Shown here: piece by piece, positions 7,700 to 15,561 of the stretch
Layout: the number at the start of each line of letters is the position of its first letter
Numbering within the stretch: the stretch's first letter is position 1
DNA from: Candidatus Falkowbacteria bacterium CG10_big_fil_rev_8_21_14_0_10_39_11
GTDB taxonomy: Bacteria > Patescibacteriota > Patescibacteriia > UBA11705
NCBI GenBank assembly: GCA_002773615.1
Contig: PFAP01000007.1
Location: forward strand, 1,821-46,298
Direction: 5' to 3'
DNA length: 44,478 bases
The notes under the pieces: model-generated
What the model was told of the DNA's origin: nothing
What the model saw: the letters and a program-made list of their open reading frames with translations, nothing else
Databases searched by the model: none
Program-made: the position numbers and the translations under genes

Positions 7700-8540
7700 T
7701 TAACAATCAAGATTGGTTTTAATGAATTGATGCAGATGGGGGGGATTTTACAACCCCTGGCTTTTTCCACGTGGAGGCAATTGCCAAAGCGTGCCTGTCT
7801 GCATCAGCTCTTTTGAAACTAAGTTTGGGTGCCGTAAAGGCTCATTTGGGTTCCTTTGGGAGTCTGGGTGTGTGAAACGGCGTCCCACTTTTAAATTAAT
7901 CGTTGGGGTGTTTGCCGAGGAGGTTTCTGACGGCGCGTTGAGCCGACGGTGGGTCCACAGGTGCTTTGAGTGGAACCCGTCAGGGCAACGTCTGAGACTG
8001 AATCGGCCACCCCACTTTGAAAAATACGAGCGGCCCTCAGATTGGATGGTCGGTGGAACGCAAGGGATCTATCTTAGTCGCGACGGGCTGCCAGTCAGTC
8101 TCGTGTAGCGCCCTAGGAAGGTACTCTTGCAATCGGGGTTTGGCTCCCCAAGAGACGTCTATATAGACGTCAAAGGATAACCGACAGAGGGTATTTTGTC
8201 GGGGAAAATCCGGTTGGGGGCCAATACCCACCGGAGTGGATTGCTGCAAGGTAGTCCATCCAAGTCACGCATCCTGAAGTTTGCGGGAAGAAGGATGTGA
8301 ATCGTTAGCCTTGTAGGACCTCAAACGTGCCCGAACAAGTGTTTTGGGGGAGCGACCTACTATGGCAAGGGATCGGCTCTAGACGGTTTTCGCTAGCCGT
8401 CAAAAGTCAATTCCAATTGAATTGGCATTAAACCCGGTTTGACTGTGGTTGTAGAGAGATACCCTGATCTCTTCTGCGGTCTCCGGGAATTTTAACCTTA
8501 ATACCGTCGATGGCAACTGCTGTTGACGGTTTTCTCTTTT
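7700..8540 (+). ncRNA. Large structured non-coding RNA, about 840 nt, class not recognised
   Basis: The unit runs from a perfect promoter to an intrinsic terminator, is visibly richer in G+C than its surroundings, and has no credible ORF. Helices read by eye: GATGCAGA/TCTGCATC (7729/7798); GCCGT/ACGGC with TGGG/CCCA (7826-7887); GGGGTG-ttt-GCCGA with TCGGC-CACCCC (7905-8013), enclosing CTGACGG/CCGTCAG (7927/7977); a GACGTCT-atat-AGACGTC hairpin (8154-8171); CCGACA/TGTCGG (8181/8197) and CCGGT/ACCGG (8210/8230), whose loops pair through GGGTATT/AATACCC; CATCC/GGATG (8270/8293); GTAGG/CCTAC (8313/8356); AGTCAA/TTGACT (8405/8439); AGAGAT/ATCTCT (8455/8467). I see no RNase P GAGGAAAGUCC, no tmRNA ends or tag, no SRP core, and no group II domain V. 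It could belong to a known ornate class (GOLLD, ROOL, OLE type) that I cannot identify by eye. Confidence 0.88.
8503..8540 (+). terminator. Intrinsic terminator of the large ncRNA
   Basis: ACCGTC (8503-8508) pairs with GACGGT (8525-8530). The stem extends inward with G-U pairs (GATGGCA/TGCTGTT). A TTTTCTCTTTT tract follows. Part of the left arm could instead pair with GGTTTTAA near the 5' end (7715-7722), a possible closing helix. Confidence 0.88.
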
Positions 8541-8571
8541 AAATAATTAGAAATAATTATTTATTCTTTAG

Positions 8572-8697
8572 AAGTTGGTTTCTTATGAATGTTTGGAAAA
8601 ACTGTCGCAGGACTTGAATCATGTTGAGTTGGACAGGATTAAGAATGTGTTGGTTGCAGGTAAGGTGCTTGTTTGAGAGATATTATCTCTCTTTTTT
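8572..8697 (+). other. Short open frame remnant and terminator before mutL
   Basis: A frame open from 8572 to TGA 8674-8676 reads YECLEKLSQDLNHVELDRIK and further, with no start codon after its upstream stop. It looks like the tail of a lost gene; I do not recognise it. The stop overlaps a clean terminator, GAGAGAT-att-ATCTCTC-T6 (8675-8697), very like the one after the VWA gene. The remaining bases to mutL (8698-8802) are AT-rich with no clear signal. Confidence 0.4.
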
Positions 8698-8802
8698 ATT
8701 TTAAAATTCATCCACATTGCCTAATTAGGTGATTATTTGTAAGATAATGATACTAGTATGGAGATAGATTTCTCCTCATTTTATTCGTCGAAAGTATAAA
8801 AT

Positions 8803-10623
8803 ATGGAAAACAACAATAAGATACGAATATTACCTCAGGATCTCATCAATCAGATTGCCGCCGGAGAGGTGGTTGAGAGACCGGCTTCCGTGGTTAAAGA
8901 GTTGGTAGAAAATAGTGTGGATGCTGGAGCGCTAAATATTACCATCGAGATTGAAAATGGCGGAATCAATTTGATCCGAATCATTGATGATGGATCAGGT
9001 ATGTCTCCGGATGATGCTCGACTTTCAATTGCTCAGCATGCGACTAGCAAGATCAAAAGTCTTGATGATTTATTTGCGGTTGGAACAATGGGGTTTCGGG
9101 GCGAAGCTTTGGCCAGTATCTCATCGGTCAGTGAGTTTAGTTTGATTACTAAAAGAAAGGGTCAAGTATCGGGGGCTCAAGTTAAGGTTGTTGACAATAA
9201 AGAAGAAGTGACTGAAATTGGAGCACCGGAAGGTACCAGAATTGAAGTACGAAATCTTTTTTATAACGTTCCAGCACGCAAGAAATATTTGAAAACCGCG
9301 GTGACAGAATATAATCACATTGTGGATTTGTTTTTGCATTATTCATTGGTGTTCAAAGAAATTAATTGGAAATTGATCCACAATAGTAAGACAGTTTACA
9401 ATTTTTCTGCTACCAATGAGCATAAAAATAGAATTTTTTATGTATTGGGGCGAGAAATCTCAGAAAACTTATTGACCGTTGATTACAATGGAGTTGAATT
9501 CAAGATTAAGGGCTTTATTGGTCGGCCTCAGATTGCGAGAAACAATCGCAAGTTGCAATATCTTTTTGTGAATAATCGACCGGTGTCAGAATATGTGATT
9601 GCCAAGCAAATCAAAAATGCTTTTTCTACTTTGATTCCAAATAATTTATATCCCATTTATATATTGTCTCTCGATATTGATCCTCAAGCGGTTGATGTCA
9701 ATGTTCACCCACGAAAAATGGAAGTTAGATTTTCTGATCCGGCTAAAATTTACAAGATGGTGTATCGGATAATTTCAGAAACGTTGGATAAAAATGAATT
9801 GACCAAACAGATTCATGACTTTGAATCAACATCAGAGGTAATTTTTCGACAGCGTGACAAATTTCAGCCGTCTAATCAGACCAACGCTTCGTGGAGCAAT
9901 CAACCTTTTTTTTCCAGCCCAAGTAAACCACAGGGAACAAATCAGTTGGATTATGTGAAGAGGGGCGGACATGAAAGCATTAAAACACAAGAACATGAAA
10001 ATAATGGCGAGTTGGGTGAAGTGCAAGATCGCAATTATCATATCATTGGGCAGGTCAAGAAATCTTACATAATTGTGGAAACTGGTGGTGGACTTAAAAT
10101 ATATGATCAACATGCATCCAGCGAAAGAGTCCAATTTGAGAAATTAAAACAAGAATGGCAAGCCGGCAAAGTGATACAACAGACGTTATTGTTGCCAGAA
10201 CAAATGGAATTTCCGCCACAAGAAGTTCAAGTTTTGAATGATAATTTGGATTTTTTGCAGACAGTTGGATTTAGTCTAGAACCATTTGGCGGTCATTCAT
10301 TTGTGATGAATGCAGTGCCGCAATTATTAATAAATAAAAATGTCAAAGAGGCTTTGAATGAAATCTTGGGAATGCTAATTGAATCTCCAAATTCTGTGGG
10401 CAGTGAAAAAGATGAAATGCCAGACTCTGTGCGTCGCATTATCAATATGATGAGCTGTCGCAGCGCCGTCAAATTTGGCGACGAGTTAACTATCGATGAA
10501 ATGTATGCTCTTCTCGATAACTTGGACGCCAACGCCAGCCAATATACCTGTGTTCATGGCCGACCATGTGTGTTAGAATACAAGTATGAAGAGTTGGAAA
10601 AACTGTTTAAACGGAGGAATTAA
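8803..10623 (+). CDS. mutL: DNA mismatch repair protein MutL, endonuclease type
   Basis: MutL couples mismatch recognition by MutS to excision. The GHKL ATPase motifs are intact: KELVENSVDAGA (Glu33, Asn37), DDGSGM at 62-67, and GFRGEAL near 98. The C-terminal domain holds the metal-dependent nicking motif DQHA(X)2E(X)4E as DQHASSERVQFE (435-446), with SCRSAVKFG and CVHGRP further on. MutL is therefore predicted to be a nicking endonuclease, as in bacteria that lack MutH. The length (606 aa) is normal. ATG 8803 has no SD. A low-complexity Ser/Asn/Gln linker joins the domains. Palindromic repeats follow. Confidence 0.97.
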   Translation: MENNNKIRILPQDLINQIAAGEVVERPASVVKELVENSVDAGALNITIEIENGGINLIRIIDDGSGMSPDDARLSIAQHATSKIKSLDDLFAVGTMGFRGEALASISSVSEFSLITKRKGQVSGAQVKVVDNKEEVTEIGAPEGTRIEVRNLFYNVPARKKYLKTAVTEYNHIVDLFLHYSLVFKEINWKLIHNSKTVYNFSATNEHKNRIFYVLGREISENLLTVDYNGVEFKIKGFIGRPQIARNNRKLQYLFVNNRPVSEYVIAKQIKNAFSTLIPNNLYPIYILSLDIDPQAVDVNVHPRKMEVRFSDPAKIYKMVYRIISETLDKNELTKQIHDFESTSEVIFRQRDKFQPSNQTNASWSNQPFFSSPSKPQGTNQLDYVKRGGHESIKTQEHENNGELGEVQDRNYHIIGQVKKSYIIVETGGGLKIYDQHASSERVQFEKLKQEWQAGKVIQQTLLLPEQMEFPPQEVQVLNDNLDFLQTVGFSLEPFGGHSFVMNAVPQLLINKNVKEALNEILGMLIESPNSVGSEKDEMPDSVRRIINMMSCRSAVKFGDELTIDEMYALLDNLDANASQYTCVHGRPCVLEYKYEELEKLFKRRN

Positions 10624-10644
10624 TAATTGTTAAAGATTTTGTTT

Positions 10645-10830
10645 TTTGTCACCCTGAGGCACTCGAAGGGTGGCGCCATGCTTCGAGAGCCTCAGCATCA
10701 CAAGGGGTATATAACGTTCTTGTCAGTCTGAATTTATTTCAGACTATAAGTATCTGGTTGTTTATACCCTGAAACAAGTTCAGGGTGACAAGGTGAGGAT
10801 GTTTTGGTGGATGAGGCTCAGGGTGACAAG
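10645..10830. repeat. REP-like repeat cluster, copy B, after mutL
   Basis: Two kinds of unit are present. First, a GTCACCCTGAGGC...GGGTGGC and ATGCTTCGAGAGCCTCAGCAT patch (10650-10701). Second, the double-hairpin element (10722-10789): AGTCTGAA-tttat-TTCAGACT, then ACCCTGAA-acaag-TTCAGGGT, bounded by GTCA and TGACA. A partial repeat, CTCAGGGTGACAAGGT, follows to 10830. No ORF is present in the 227-bp gap. Confidence 0.75.
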
Positions 10831-10850
10831 GTGGTAAAAATAAAAAAAAT

Positions 10851-11546
10851 ATGAAGGAAAAACCAACACAACCAAATATAAAAGAGGCGCTGATGAAGTT
10901 GCCATCTTTTGAAAAAATGTTTCAGCAATTGGAATATTTTGTTGAGTTATATAAAGAGGCAGAAAACAAGACAAAAATTTTGGAGCGAATGGTCAAGTTT
11001 TTGCCTGACTTTGAATCAGTGTTGGAAAAAATGGTTGTGACGGATGAATATTCCAAAGATACTTTTGTGGACGATTTGATAAAAAATGATTTGCTGGAGT
11101 CACTCCGAAAAGAATTGGCTGGAGCAGAAGATGAACGAGACTTTTCGGTTGGTATACTTAATATTGATTACAATCCAGCTGAAAGACGATATGTTTTTCA
11201 TGTGCCGCCATATGTAGGCGATGATTTCAAGTCTGACTTTAAAAAATCATTACATTTGTTGGCCCAGAGGATGAGTGATGATGAAAATGTTGAATTGATG
11301 GAAGGTTATTCTTGGATCTTTAATGTTCCATTTATAAATGAATTGTTTAAGAATGCTAAATTTGAGGACGCTGGTGATACTGAAAAGAATATGAATCAGC
11401 GAGATGAATTTTCCGGATCACAGCGGTCAGCTTTACTTTATAATAAAAGATCACTTAAAGAGTATTTGAAAGAAGGCACGTTGCCAGAGACAACTGGGCG
11501 AATTTATGAGCGGGAGGCGTTTTTGAGAGATTATTTGAATAATTAA
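10851..11546 (+). CDS. Hypothetical soluble protein, 231 aa
   Basis: I do not recognise a family. The first ~100 residues look helical (FEKMFQQLEYFVELYKEAEN). A likely beta-containing middle follows (YVFHVPPYVGDDF), then a charged, partly disordered C-terminus (RSALLYNKRSLKEYLKEGTL). No signal peptide, membrane segment or metal motif is seen. ATG 10851 follows an A-run with no SD. The gene is bracketed by two related compound repeats (copies B and C) in the same orientation, so it may have been duplicated or moved as a block; that is inference. Confidence 0.75.
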   Translation: MKEKPTQPNIKEALMKLPSFEKMFQQLEYFVELYKEAENKTKILERMVKFLPDFESVLEKMVVTDEYSKDTFVDDLIKNDLLESLRKELAGAEDERDFSVGILNIDYNPAERRYVFHVPPYVGDDFKSDFKKSLHLLAQRMSDDENVELMEGYSWIFNVPFINELFKNAKFEDAGDTEKNMNQRDEFSGSQRSALLYNKRSLKEYLKEGTLPETTGRIYEREAFLRDYLNN

Positions 11547-11549
11547 TTG

Positions 11550-11670
11550 TTGTCAGTCTGAACTTGTTTCAGACTATAAGAATCTGCTTGTTTATACCTT
11601 GAAATGAATTCAAGGTGACAAGTTGGGGGAGGTTGTCAGCTATGCTTCGAGAGCCTCAGCATGACAAGGC
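11550..11670. repeat. REP-like repeat cluster, copy C
   Basis: The double-hairpin element (11552-11619) is AGTCTGAA-cttgt-TTCAGACT then ACCTTGAA-atgaa-TTCAAGGT. Relative to copy B, a C-G pair in hairpin 2 has become T-A on both sides. An ATGCTTCGAGAGCCTCAGCAT unit with TGACAAGG follows (11641-11670). The rest of the 344-bp gap up to infA (11671-11845) is AT-rich with no gene visible; the infA promoter sits at its end. Confidence 0.75.
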
Positions 11671-11845
11671 ATTTGAGTGTGTGGATAAAAAAACGCCTTA
11701 AATTTGACAAAATTTTAATATTTAGCTATTATATGGGTACTTATTTAGTCTATTGAGACAAATAACAAAATTTTGCTAATTTACGCTAATTAATAGTAAT
11801 TTAAATCTTGAATAAACACAGATTTGATGATAACACCATAAAGTG

Positions 11846-11873
11846 TTGACAATATTTTATTTTACTGTATAAT
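11846..11873 (+). promoter_or_regulatory. Sigma-70 promoter of the infA/ribosomal protein block
   Basis: TTGACA (11846-11851), a 16-bp spacer and TATAAT (11868-11873). Transcription should begin near 11880, only about 11 nt before the infA ATG, so the leader is very short and has no SD. Confidence 0.85.
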
Positions 11874-11890
11874 TAAGCTAGCTTTAACGC

Positions 11891-12109
11891 ATGGGAAACA
11901 AAAAAGACGTGATTGAACTGACTGGAGTAGTTGAAGAATTACTACCGGCCACAATGTTTCGCATTACTCTTGACAATGGTCATGAAATAACTGGTCTTCT
12001 TTCTGGAAAAATGAGAATGAACAAAATTCGTATTTTGCCAGGAGACAAGGTCAAAGTGGAGATGACTCCATATGATTTGACCAAGGGGCGGATCGTGTAC
12101 CGGTATTAA
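11891..12109 (+). CDS. infA: Translation initiation factor IF-1
   Basis: IF-1 binds the ribosomal A site during initiation. The 72-residue protein is a complete S1/OB-fold with the family pattern: [42 protein letters not shown] and [10 protein letters not shown]. It is first in the ribosomal block and has its own promoter with an almost leaderless start. In many bacteria secY, adk and map lie just upstream; here they are absent and a repeat region takes their place. Confidence 0.97.
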   Translation: MGNKKDVIELTGVVEELLPATMFRITLDNGHEITGLLSGKMRMNKIRILPGDKVKVEMTPYDLTKGRIVYRY

Positions 12110-12180
12110 TTTTGAGCGCTAATGTCGCAAATAGCGATCGAAGTCGCTTGTAATTTTTATGTCTAAAAAATATTTGAAAT

Positions 12181-12294
12181 ATGAAGGTTCGAGCATCAGT
12201 AAAAAAAATGTGTAAAGACTGTAAAATTGTCAAACGCAAAGGCCGAGTAACGGTCATCTGTAAAAATCCTAAGCATAAGCAACGTCAGGGTTAA
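12181..12294 (+). CDS. rpmJ: 50S ribosomal protein L36 (not in the ORF track)
   Basis: A 37-residue ORF too short for the track begins [20 protein letters not shown] and ends HKQRQG. It has the complete L36 pattern with zinc ligands CxxC, a third Cys (VICKNPKH) and the final His. Length and position between infA and rpsM match the usual gene order. The leader is A-rich with no SD. Confidence 0.97.
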   Translation: MKVRASVKKMCKDCKIVKRKGRVTVICKNPKHKQRQG

Positions 12295-12354
12295 TTTGTA
12301 ATACGAATTACAAATAACCGAATTTCCGAATTATTTAAACTATAATTATAAAAT

Positions 12355-12744
12355 ATGTTACGTATTGCCGGTGTTACACTTCCAAATGATAAAAGAGTTG
12401 TAATTTCATTGACTTATATCTATGGTATTGGTTTGGCACACAGCCAAAATGTATTGGCTCAAGCTAAGATTGATGAAAGTACCAGAGTTAAAGATTTGAC
12501 TGAGGAAGAAGGTAACCGAATTAGACAAGTGATTGAAAGTACCTATAAAATCGAAGGAGAACTTCGACGTGAAGTTTTGAATAATATCAAAAGATTAAAG
12601 GAAATCAAAAGTTATCGAGGTAGTCGTCACGCAAAGGGTTTGCCGTCACGTGGTCAAAGAACCAAGACAAACTCACGATCTGTTCGTGGTAATACACGTC
12701 GTACTGCTGGAAGTGGAAGAAAAGATTCAGCTCAAAAGACATAG
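12355..12744 (+). CDS. rpsM: 30S ribosomal protein S13
   Basis: S13 sits at the head of the 30S subunit and contacts tRNA and the 50S bridge. The 129-aa sequence shows [20 protein letters not shown], the helix-turn-helix region, and the basic tail [18 protein letters not shown]. The length is slightly above the usual ~120. A TATAAT lies 8 bp before ATG, but there is no convincing -35, so I do not call a promoter. rpsK follows after 72 bp. Confidence 0.97.
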   Translation: MLRIAGVTLPNDKRVVISLTYIYGIGLAHSQNVLAQAKIDESTRVKDLTEEEGNRIRQVIESTYKIEGELRREVLNNIKRLKEIKSYRGSRHAKGLPSRGQRTKTNSRSVRGNTRRTAGSGRKDSAQKT

Positions 12745-12816
12745 GTTTTTCAAAATTATAAAAGGTTATAAATTTTTACAAAAATTAGGTAATCCAATAT
12801 TCAACTTATATTAAAT

Positions 12817-13329
12817 ATGGCAGAAGAAAAAAAGACAACTGAAGACAAGCTAGTCAGCACTGAATCTATCGATGCAACAGCGGTGGAATCTATTGATACA
12901 ACTGTTAAGGGTAAGGCAACTAAAAAGCCAGTAGCTGCAAAAAAAATCAAAACAGCTAAAGGCAAGAAAAAGGTTCTAAGACAAGTTTCTCTTGGACGAG
13001 CTTATATTAAAGCAACTTATAATAACACTTTGATCTCTTTTACAGACCAAAATGGTAATGTATTGGCAACATCAAGTGCAGGAGAAAATGGTTTTAGTGG
13101 TCCTCGAAAGGCGACTCCATATGCTGCTTCTGTGATTGTAAAAAAAGCATCTGAAAAAGTTGTTCAGTATGGATTGAAAGAAGTTAATGTGTTTGTAAAA
13201 GGCGTTGGTATGGGACGTGAGAGTGCTATTCGTTCTATAAATGCCAATGGAATCAATATTTTATCAATTAAGGACGTTACGCCTATCCCACACAACGGAT
13301 GTCGTCGACGTAAGCCCCGAAGAGTTTAA
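12817..13329 (+). CDS. rpsK: 30S ribosomal protein S11 with N-terminal extension
   Basis: S11 forms part of the 30S platform around the mRNA exit. The core from about residue 53 is standard: RAYIKATYNNTLISFTDQNG, GENGFSGPRKATPYAAS, GMGRESAIRS and PHNGCRRRKPRRV. About 50 residues rich in Thr, Lys and Glu precede it, so the protein has 170 aa against the usual ~130. Such tails are common in CPR ribosomal proteins and are probably disordered. rpsD starts 5 bp after the stop. Confidence 0.97.
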   Translation: MAEEKKTTEDKLVSTESIDATAVESIDTTVKGKATKKPVAAKKIKTAKGKKKVLRQVSLGRAYIKATYNNTLISFTDQNGNVLATSSAGENGFSGPRKATPYAASVIVKKASEKVVQYGLKEVNVFVKGVGMGRESAIRSINANGINILSIKDVTPIPHNGCRRRKPRRV

Positions 13330-13334
13330 TAGAT

Positions 13335-13976
13335 ATGTCAGAATCAACAACAAAAACATCAAAATGTAGTAATTGCCGCCGTTGTGGTCGTAAGCTTTTT
13401 TTGAAAGGTGAGCGTTGTAATACCGCAAATTGTGCTTTGGTTAAACGAAAATATGCACCGGGTGTTCACGGTCAAAAAAGAGCAACAGCCAGAGTGACCG
13501 ATTATGGACGTCAATTGATGGAAAAGCAATCTGCAAGAAATTTATATAATTTGAGAGAAAAACAATTTAGAGCTTATTTTGATAAAGCGGTATCCCATGA
13601 GGGAGAAACTGGTCAAAATTTCTACCAGACATTGGAATTGCGGCTTGATAATGTGATTCGTCGTCTTGGATGGGGACATTCTATTAAGCATGCCAGACAG
13701 TTGGTGAATCATGGACATTTTGTGGTCAATGGCAGTAAAGTTTCTATCCCTTCCTATCAACTACGAGTTAATGATATAATTACAATTAGAGATGCTAGTA
13801 TTAAAAATCGTAAGGTATTTCTAGATTTGGCTGAGAGATTGAAAGGTAAAGATGTCGCCGAGTGGTTGTTTTATGATGAAAAAGATATGAGTGCCAAGGT
13901 TTTGGGTTTACCAAACGCAAGTAAGGTGGCTTTGGACTTTGATATGAAATCTATTATTGAGTTTTATTCTCGTTAA
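13335..13976 (+). CDS. rpsD: 30S ribosomal protein S4, zinc-binding form
   Basis: S4 starts assembly of the 30S body. The 213-aa protein has a Cys-rich N-terminus (CSNCRRCGRK then ERCNTANC) consistent with the zinc-binding C+ form. The S4 RNA-binding domain follows: LELRLDNVIRRLGW, ARQLVNHGHFVVNG and IPSYQLRVND. ATG 13335 lies 5 bp after rpsK. The 79 bp before rpoA contain a GTATACtttGGTATA palindrome of unknown meaning. Confidence 0.97.
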   Translation: MSESTTKTSKCSNCRRCGRKLFLKGERCNTANCALVKRKYAPGVHGQKRATARVTDYGRQLMEKQSARNLYNLREKQFRAYFDKAVSHEGETGQNFYQTLELRLDNVIRRLGWGHSIKHARQLVNHGHFVVNGSKVSIPSYQLRVNDIITIRDASIKNRKVFLDLAERLKGKDVAEWLFYDEKDMSAKVLGLPNASKVALDFDMKSIIEFYSR

Positions 13977-14055
13977 TAAATAAAACCAGCGAGCTGTATA
14001 CTTTGGTATATTTGTATCCATTAGGGGGGTTGAATAGCCAGGGCAGTTTGTCAAA

Positions 14056-14823
14056 ATGTGTATGGAGTTATTTCTCCTCCCATCAAAAATCGAATATAAA
14101 AAAGGTGAGAAGCCGCACGAAGCAATTTTAAATGTTGAGCCATTATACTTTGGTTATGGAACCACAATGGCCAATACTTTGCGAAGAGTGTTGTTGTCTT
14201 CATTACCGGGTGCAGCTGTTACTGCTGTAAAAATAAAGGGTGTTGATCAAGAATTTTCAGCAATTGATAATGTAAAAGAAGATGCCTTAAATATTATTCT
14301 AAATTTGAAAAATTTAGCTATCAAGGTCCATAGTGATGAACCGGTTAAGCTAAAATTGAAAGCTAAGGGAATAAAAACTGTAACTGCTGGTGATATTGAA
14401 AAAAATAGTGATGTTGATATTATCAATACTGATTTAGAGATTTTAACTTTGACTGATAAAAAGGCTGAGGTTGAAATGGAGATTACAGTTGAAAAGGGCC
14501 GAGGATATATTCCGGTAGAAGAAAGAGACAAAGAAGATTTGGAGATTGGTACTATGATGGTTGATGCAGTATTTTCTCCAGTTCGAAGCGTTGGTTATAA
14601 AGTTGAAAATATTCGAGTTGGTGATATTACTGATTATGATCAATTGGCTATGACGATTGAAACTGATGGTACTATTACTCCGCAGGAAGCAGTATCCCAA
14701 GCAACTAAAATATTAATTGATCACTTCTCATTGTTGCAAGGTGAAAAAAAAGAGGTTTCAAAAGATAAAGAAGAAGAAAAAGAAGAAGTGATTGAAGAAG
14801 AAGTAATCGAAGACGAAAAATAA
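14056..14823 (+). CDS. rpoA: RNA polymerase alpha subunit lacking the C-terminal domain
   Basis: Alpha dimerises to start assembly of RNA polymerase. The N-terminal domain is complete: GYGTTMANTLRRVLLSSLPG, DNVKEDALNIILNLK, EKGRGYIPVEER and FSPVRSVGYKVEN. After about residue 230 the protein becomes a Glu/Lys-rich tail (KDKEEEKEEVIEEEVIEDEK) and stops at 255 aa. The helix-hairpin-helix C-terminal domain that contacts UP elements and activators is absent (usual length about 310-330). ATG 14056 or ATG 14062 could be the start; neither has an SD. rplQ follows after 7 bp. Confidence 0.96.
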   Translation: MCMELFLLPSKIEYKKGEKPHEAILNVEPLYFGYGTTMANTLRRVLLSSLPGAAVTAVKIKGVDQEFSAIDNVKEDALNIILNLKNLAIKVHSDEPVKLKLKAKGIKTVTAGDIEKNSDVDIINTDLEILTLTDKKAEVEMEITVEKGRGYIPVEERDKEDLEIGTMMVDAVFSPVRSVGYKVENIRVGDITDYDQLAMTIETDGTITPQEAVSQATKILIDHFSLLQGEKKEVSKDKEEEKEEVIEEEVIEDEK

Positions 14824-14830
14824 TTGAAGT

Positions 14831-15184
14831 ATGCGACATAAAAAACAAGGGAAAAAATTAGGTAGGAAGCGAGATCCTCGTAAGGCTTTACTTAGAAGCT
14901 TGGCGACTAATTTTGTATTGGCTGGCGGTAGCATGAAGACAACCATTTCAAAAGCTAAGGCAGTTAAACCAATTATCGAAAAGTATATCACTATAAGTAA
15001 AGAAAAGAATTTGATTACAAAGAGACGATTGGAACAGTATTTTTATCAAGATAAAGCAGTTAGTAAGCTTTTGGAAGAAATCGGACCAAAATATAAAGAA
15101 AGAAAAGGTGGCTATACCAGAATTATTCAACTGGGTACTCGAAAGGGTGATAATGCAGAAGAAGTGATTTTAGAATTAGTATAA
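14831..15184 (+). CDS. rplQ: 50S ribosomal protein L17
   Basis: The 117-aa sequence shows the L17 pattern: MRHKKQGKKLGRKRDPRKAL, LRSLATNFVLAGGSMKTTIS, AKAVKPIIEKYIT, and a C-terminal GYTRIIQLGTRKGDNAEEV. L17 lines the exit side of the 50S tunnel. The rpoA-rplQ pair is the standard arrangement. rplM starts 11 bp after the stop. Confidence 0.97.
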   Translation: MRHKKQGKKLGRKRDPRKALLRSLATNFVLAGGSMKTTISKAKAVKPIIEKYITISKEKNLITKRRLEQYFYQDKAVSKLLEEIGPKYKERKGGYTRIIQLGTRKGDNAEEVILELV

Positions 15185-15195
15185 TATATTAGAAT

Positions 15196-15546
15196 ATGGC
15201 ACGACAAACTCATACAATTGATGCAACTGATAAAGTCCTTGGTCGTTTAGCGTCTAAGATTGCTACTATTTTGCGTGGCAAGAACAAGGTTTCATTCCAA
15301 CCTCATATTGATGATGGTGATTTTGTGAATATAAAAAATGTGGCTAAAATTAAACTTACCGGAAAGAAATTGGAACAAAAAGTTTATTATCGCCATACTG
15401 GTTATCCTGGTGGATTGAGAGAAAAAAAAGCCAGTGATTTGATGGTTTCAAAGCCAGAAGAAGTTTTGCGAACTGCGGTAGTGAAAATGTTACCAAAAAC
15501 TAGACTTCGATCAGGGATGATTAAAAGATTGAAATTTTTAAAATAA
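15196..15546 (+). CDS. rplM: 50S ribosomal protein L13, short form
   Basis: L13 is an early 50S assembly protein. The sequence has IDATDKVLGRLASKIATILR, YYRHTGYPGGLREK and KMLPKTRLRSGMIKRLKFL. At 116 aa it is shorter than the usual ~142: both the N-terminal leader and the C-terminal extension after the LKFL segment are missing. Trimmed ribosomal proteins are typical of CPR. It pairs with rpsI as in most bacteria. Confidence 0.96.
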   Translation: MARQTHTIDATDKVLGRLASKIATILRGKNKVSFQPHIDDGDFVNIKNVAKIKLTGKKLEQKVYYRHTGYPGGLREKKASDLMVSKPEEVLRTAVVKMLPKTRLRSGMIKRLKFLK

Positions 15547-15561
15547 TAGTTTACTTATAGT

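Noticed and set aside
7791-8108. 105-aa ORF inside the structured RNA
   Set aside because: It lacks an SD, begins inside a hairpin arm, is rich in Gly, Arg, Trp and Cys as expected from GC-rich RNA, and crosses several clear helices. It is not credible as a protein.
7700-8540. RNase P RNA, tmRNA, SRP RNA or a group I/II intron as identity of the large RNA
   Set aside because: No GAGGAAAGUCC core, no tRNA-like ends with a tag, no SRP tetraloop core and no domain V or P7 signature were found; length and the own promoter also argue against these.
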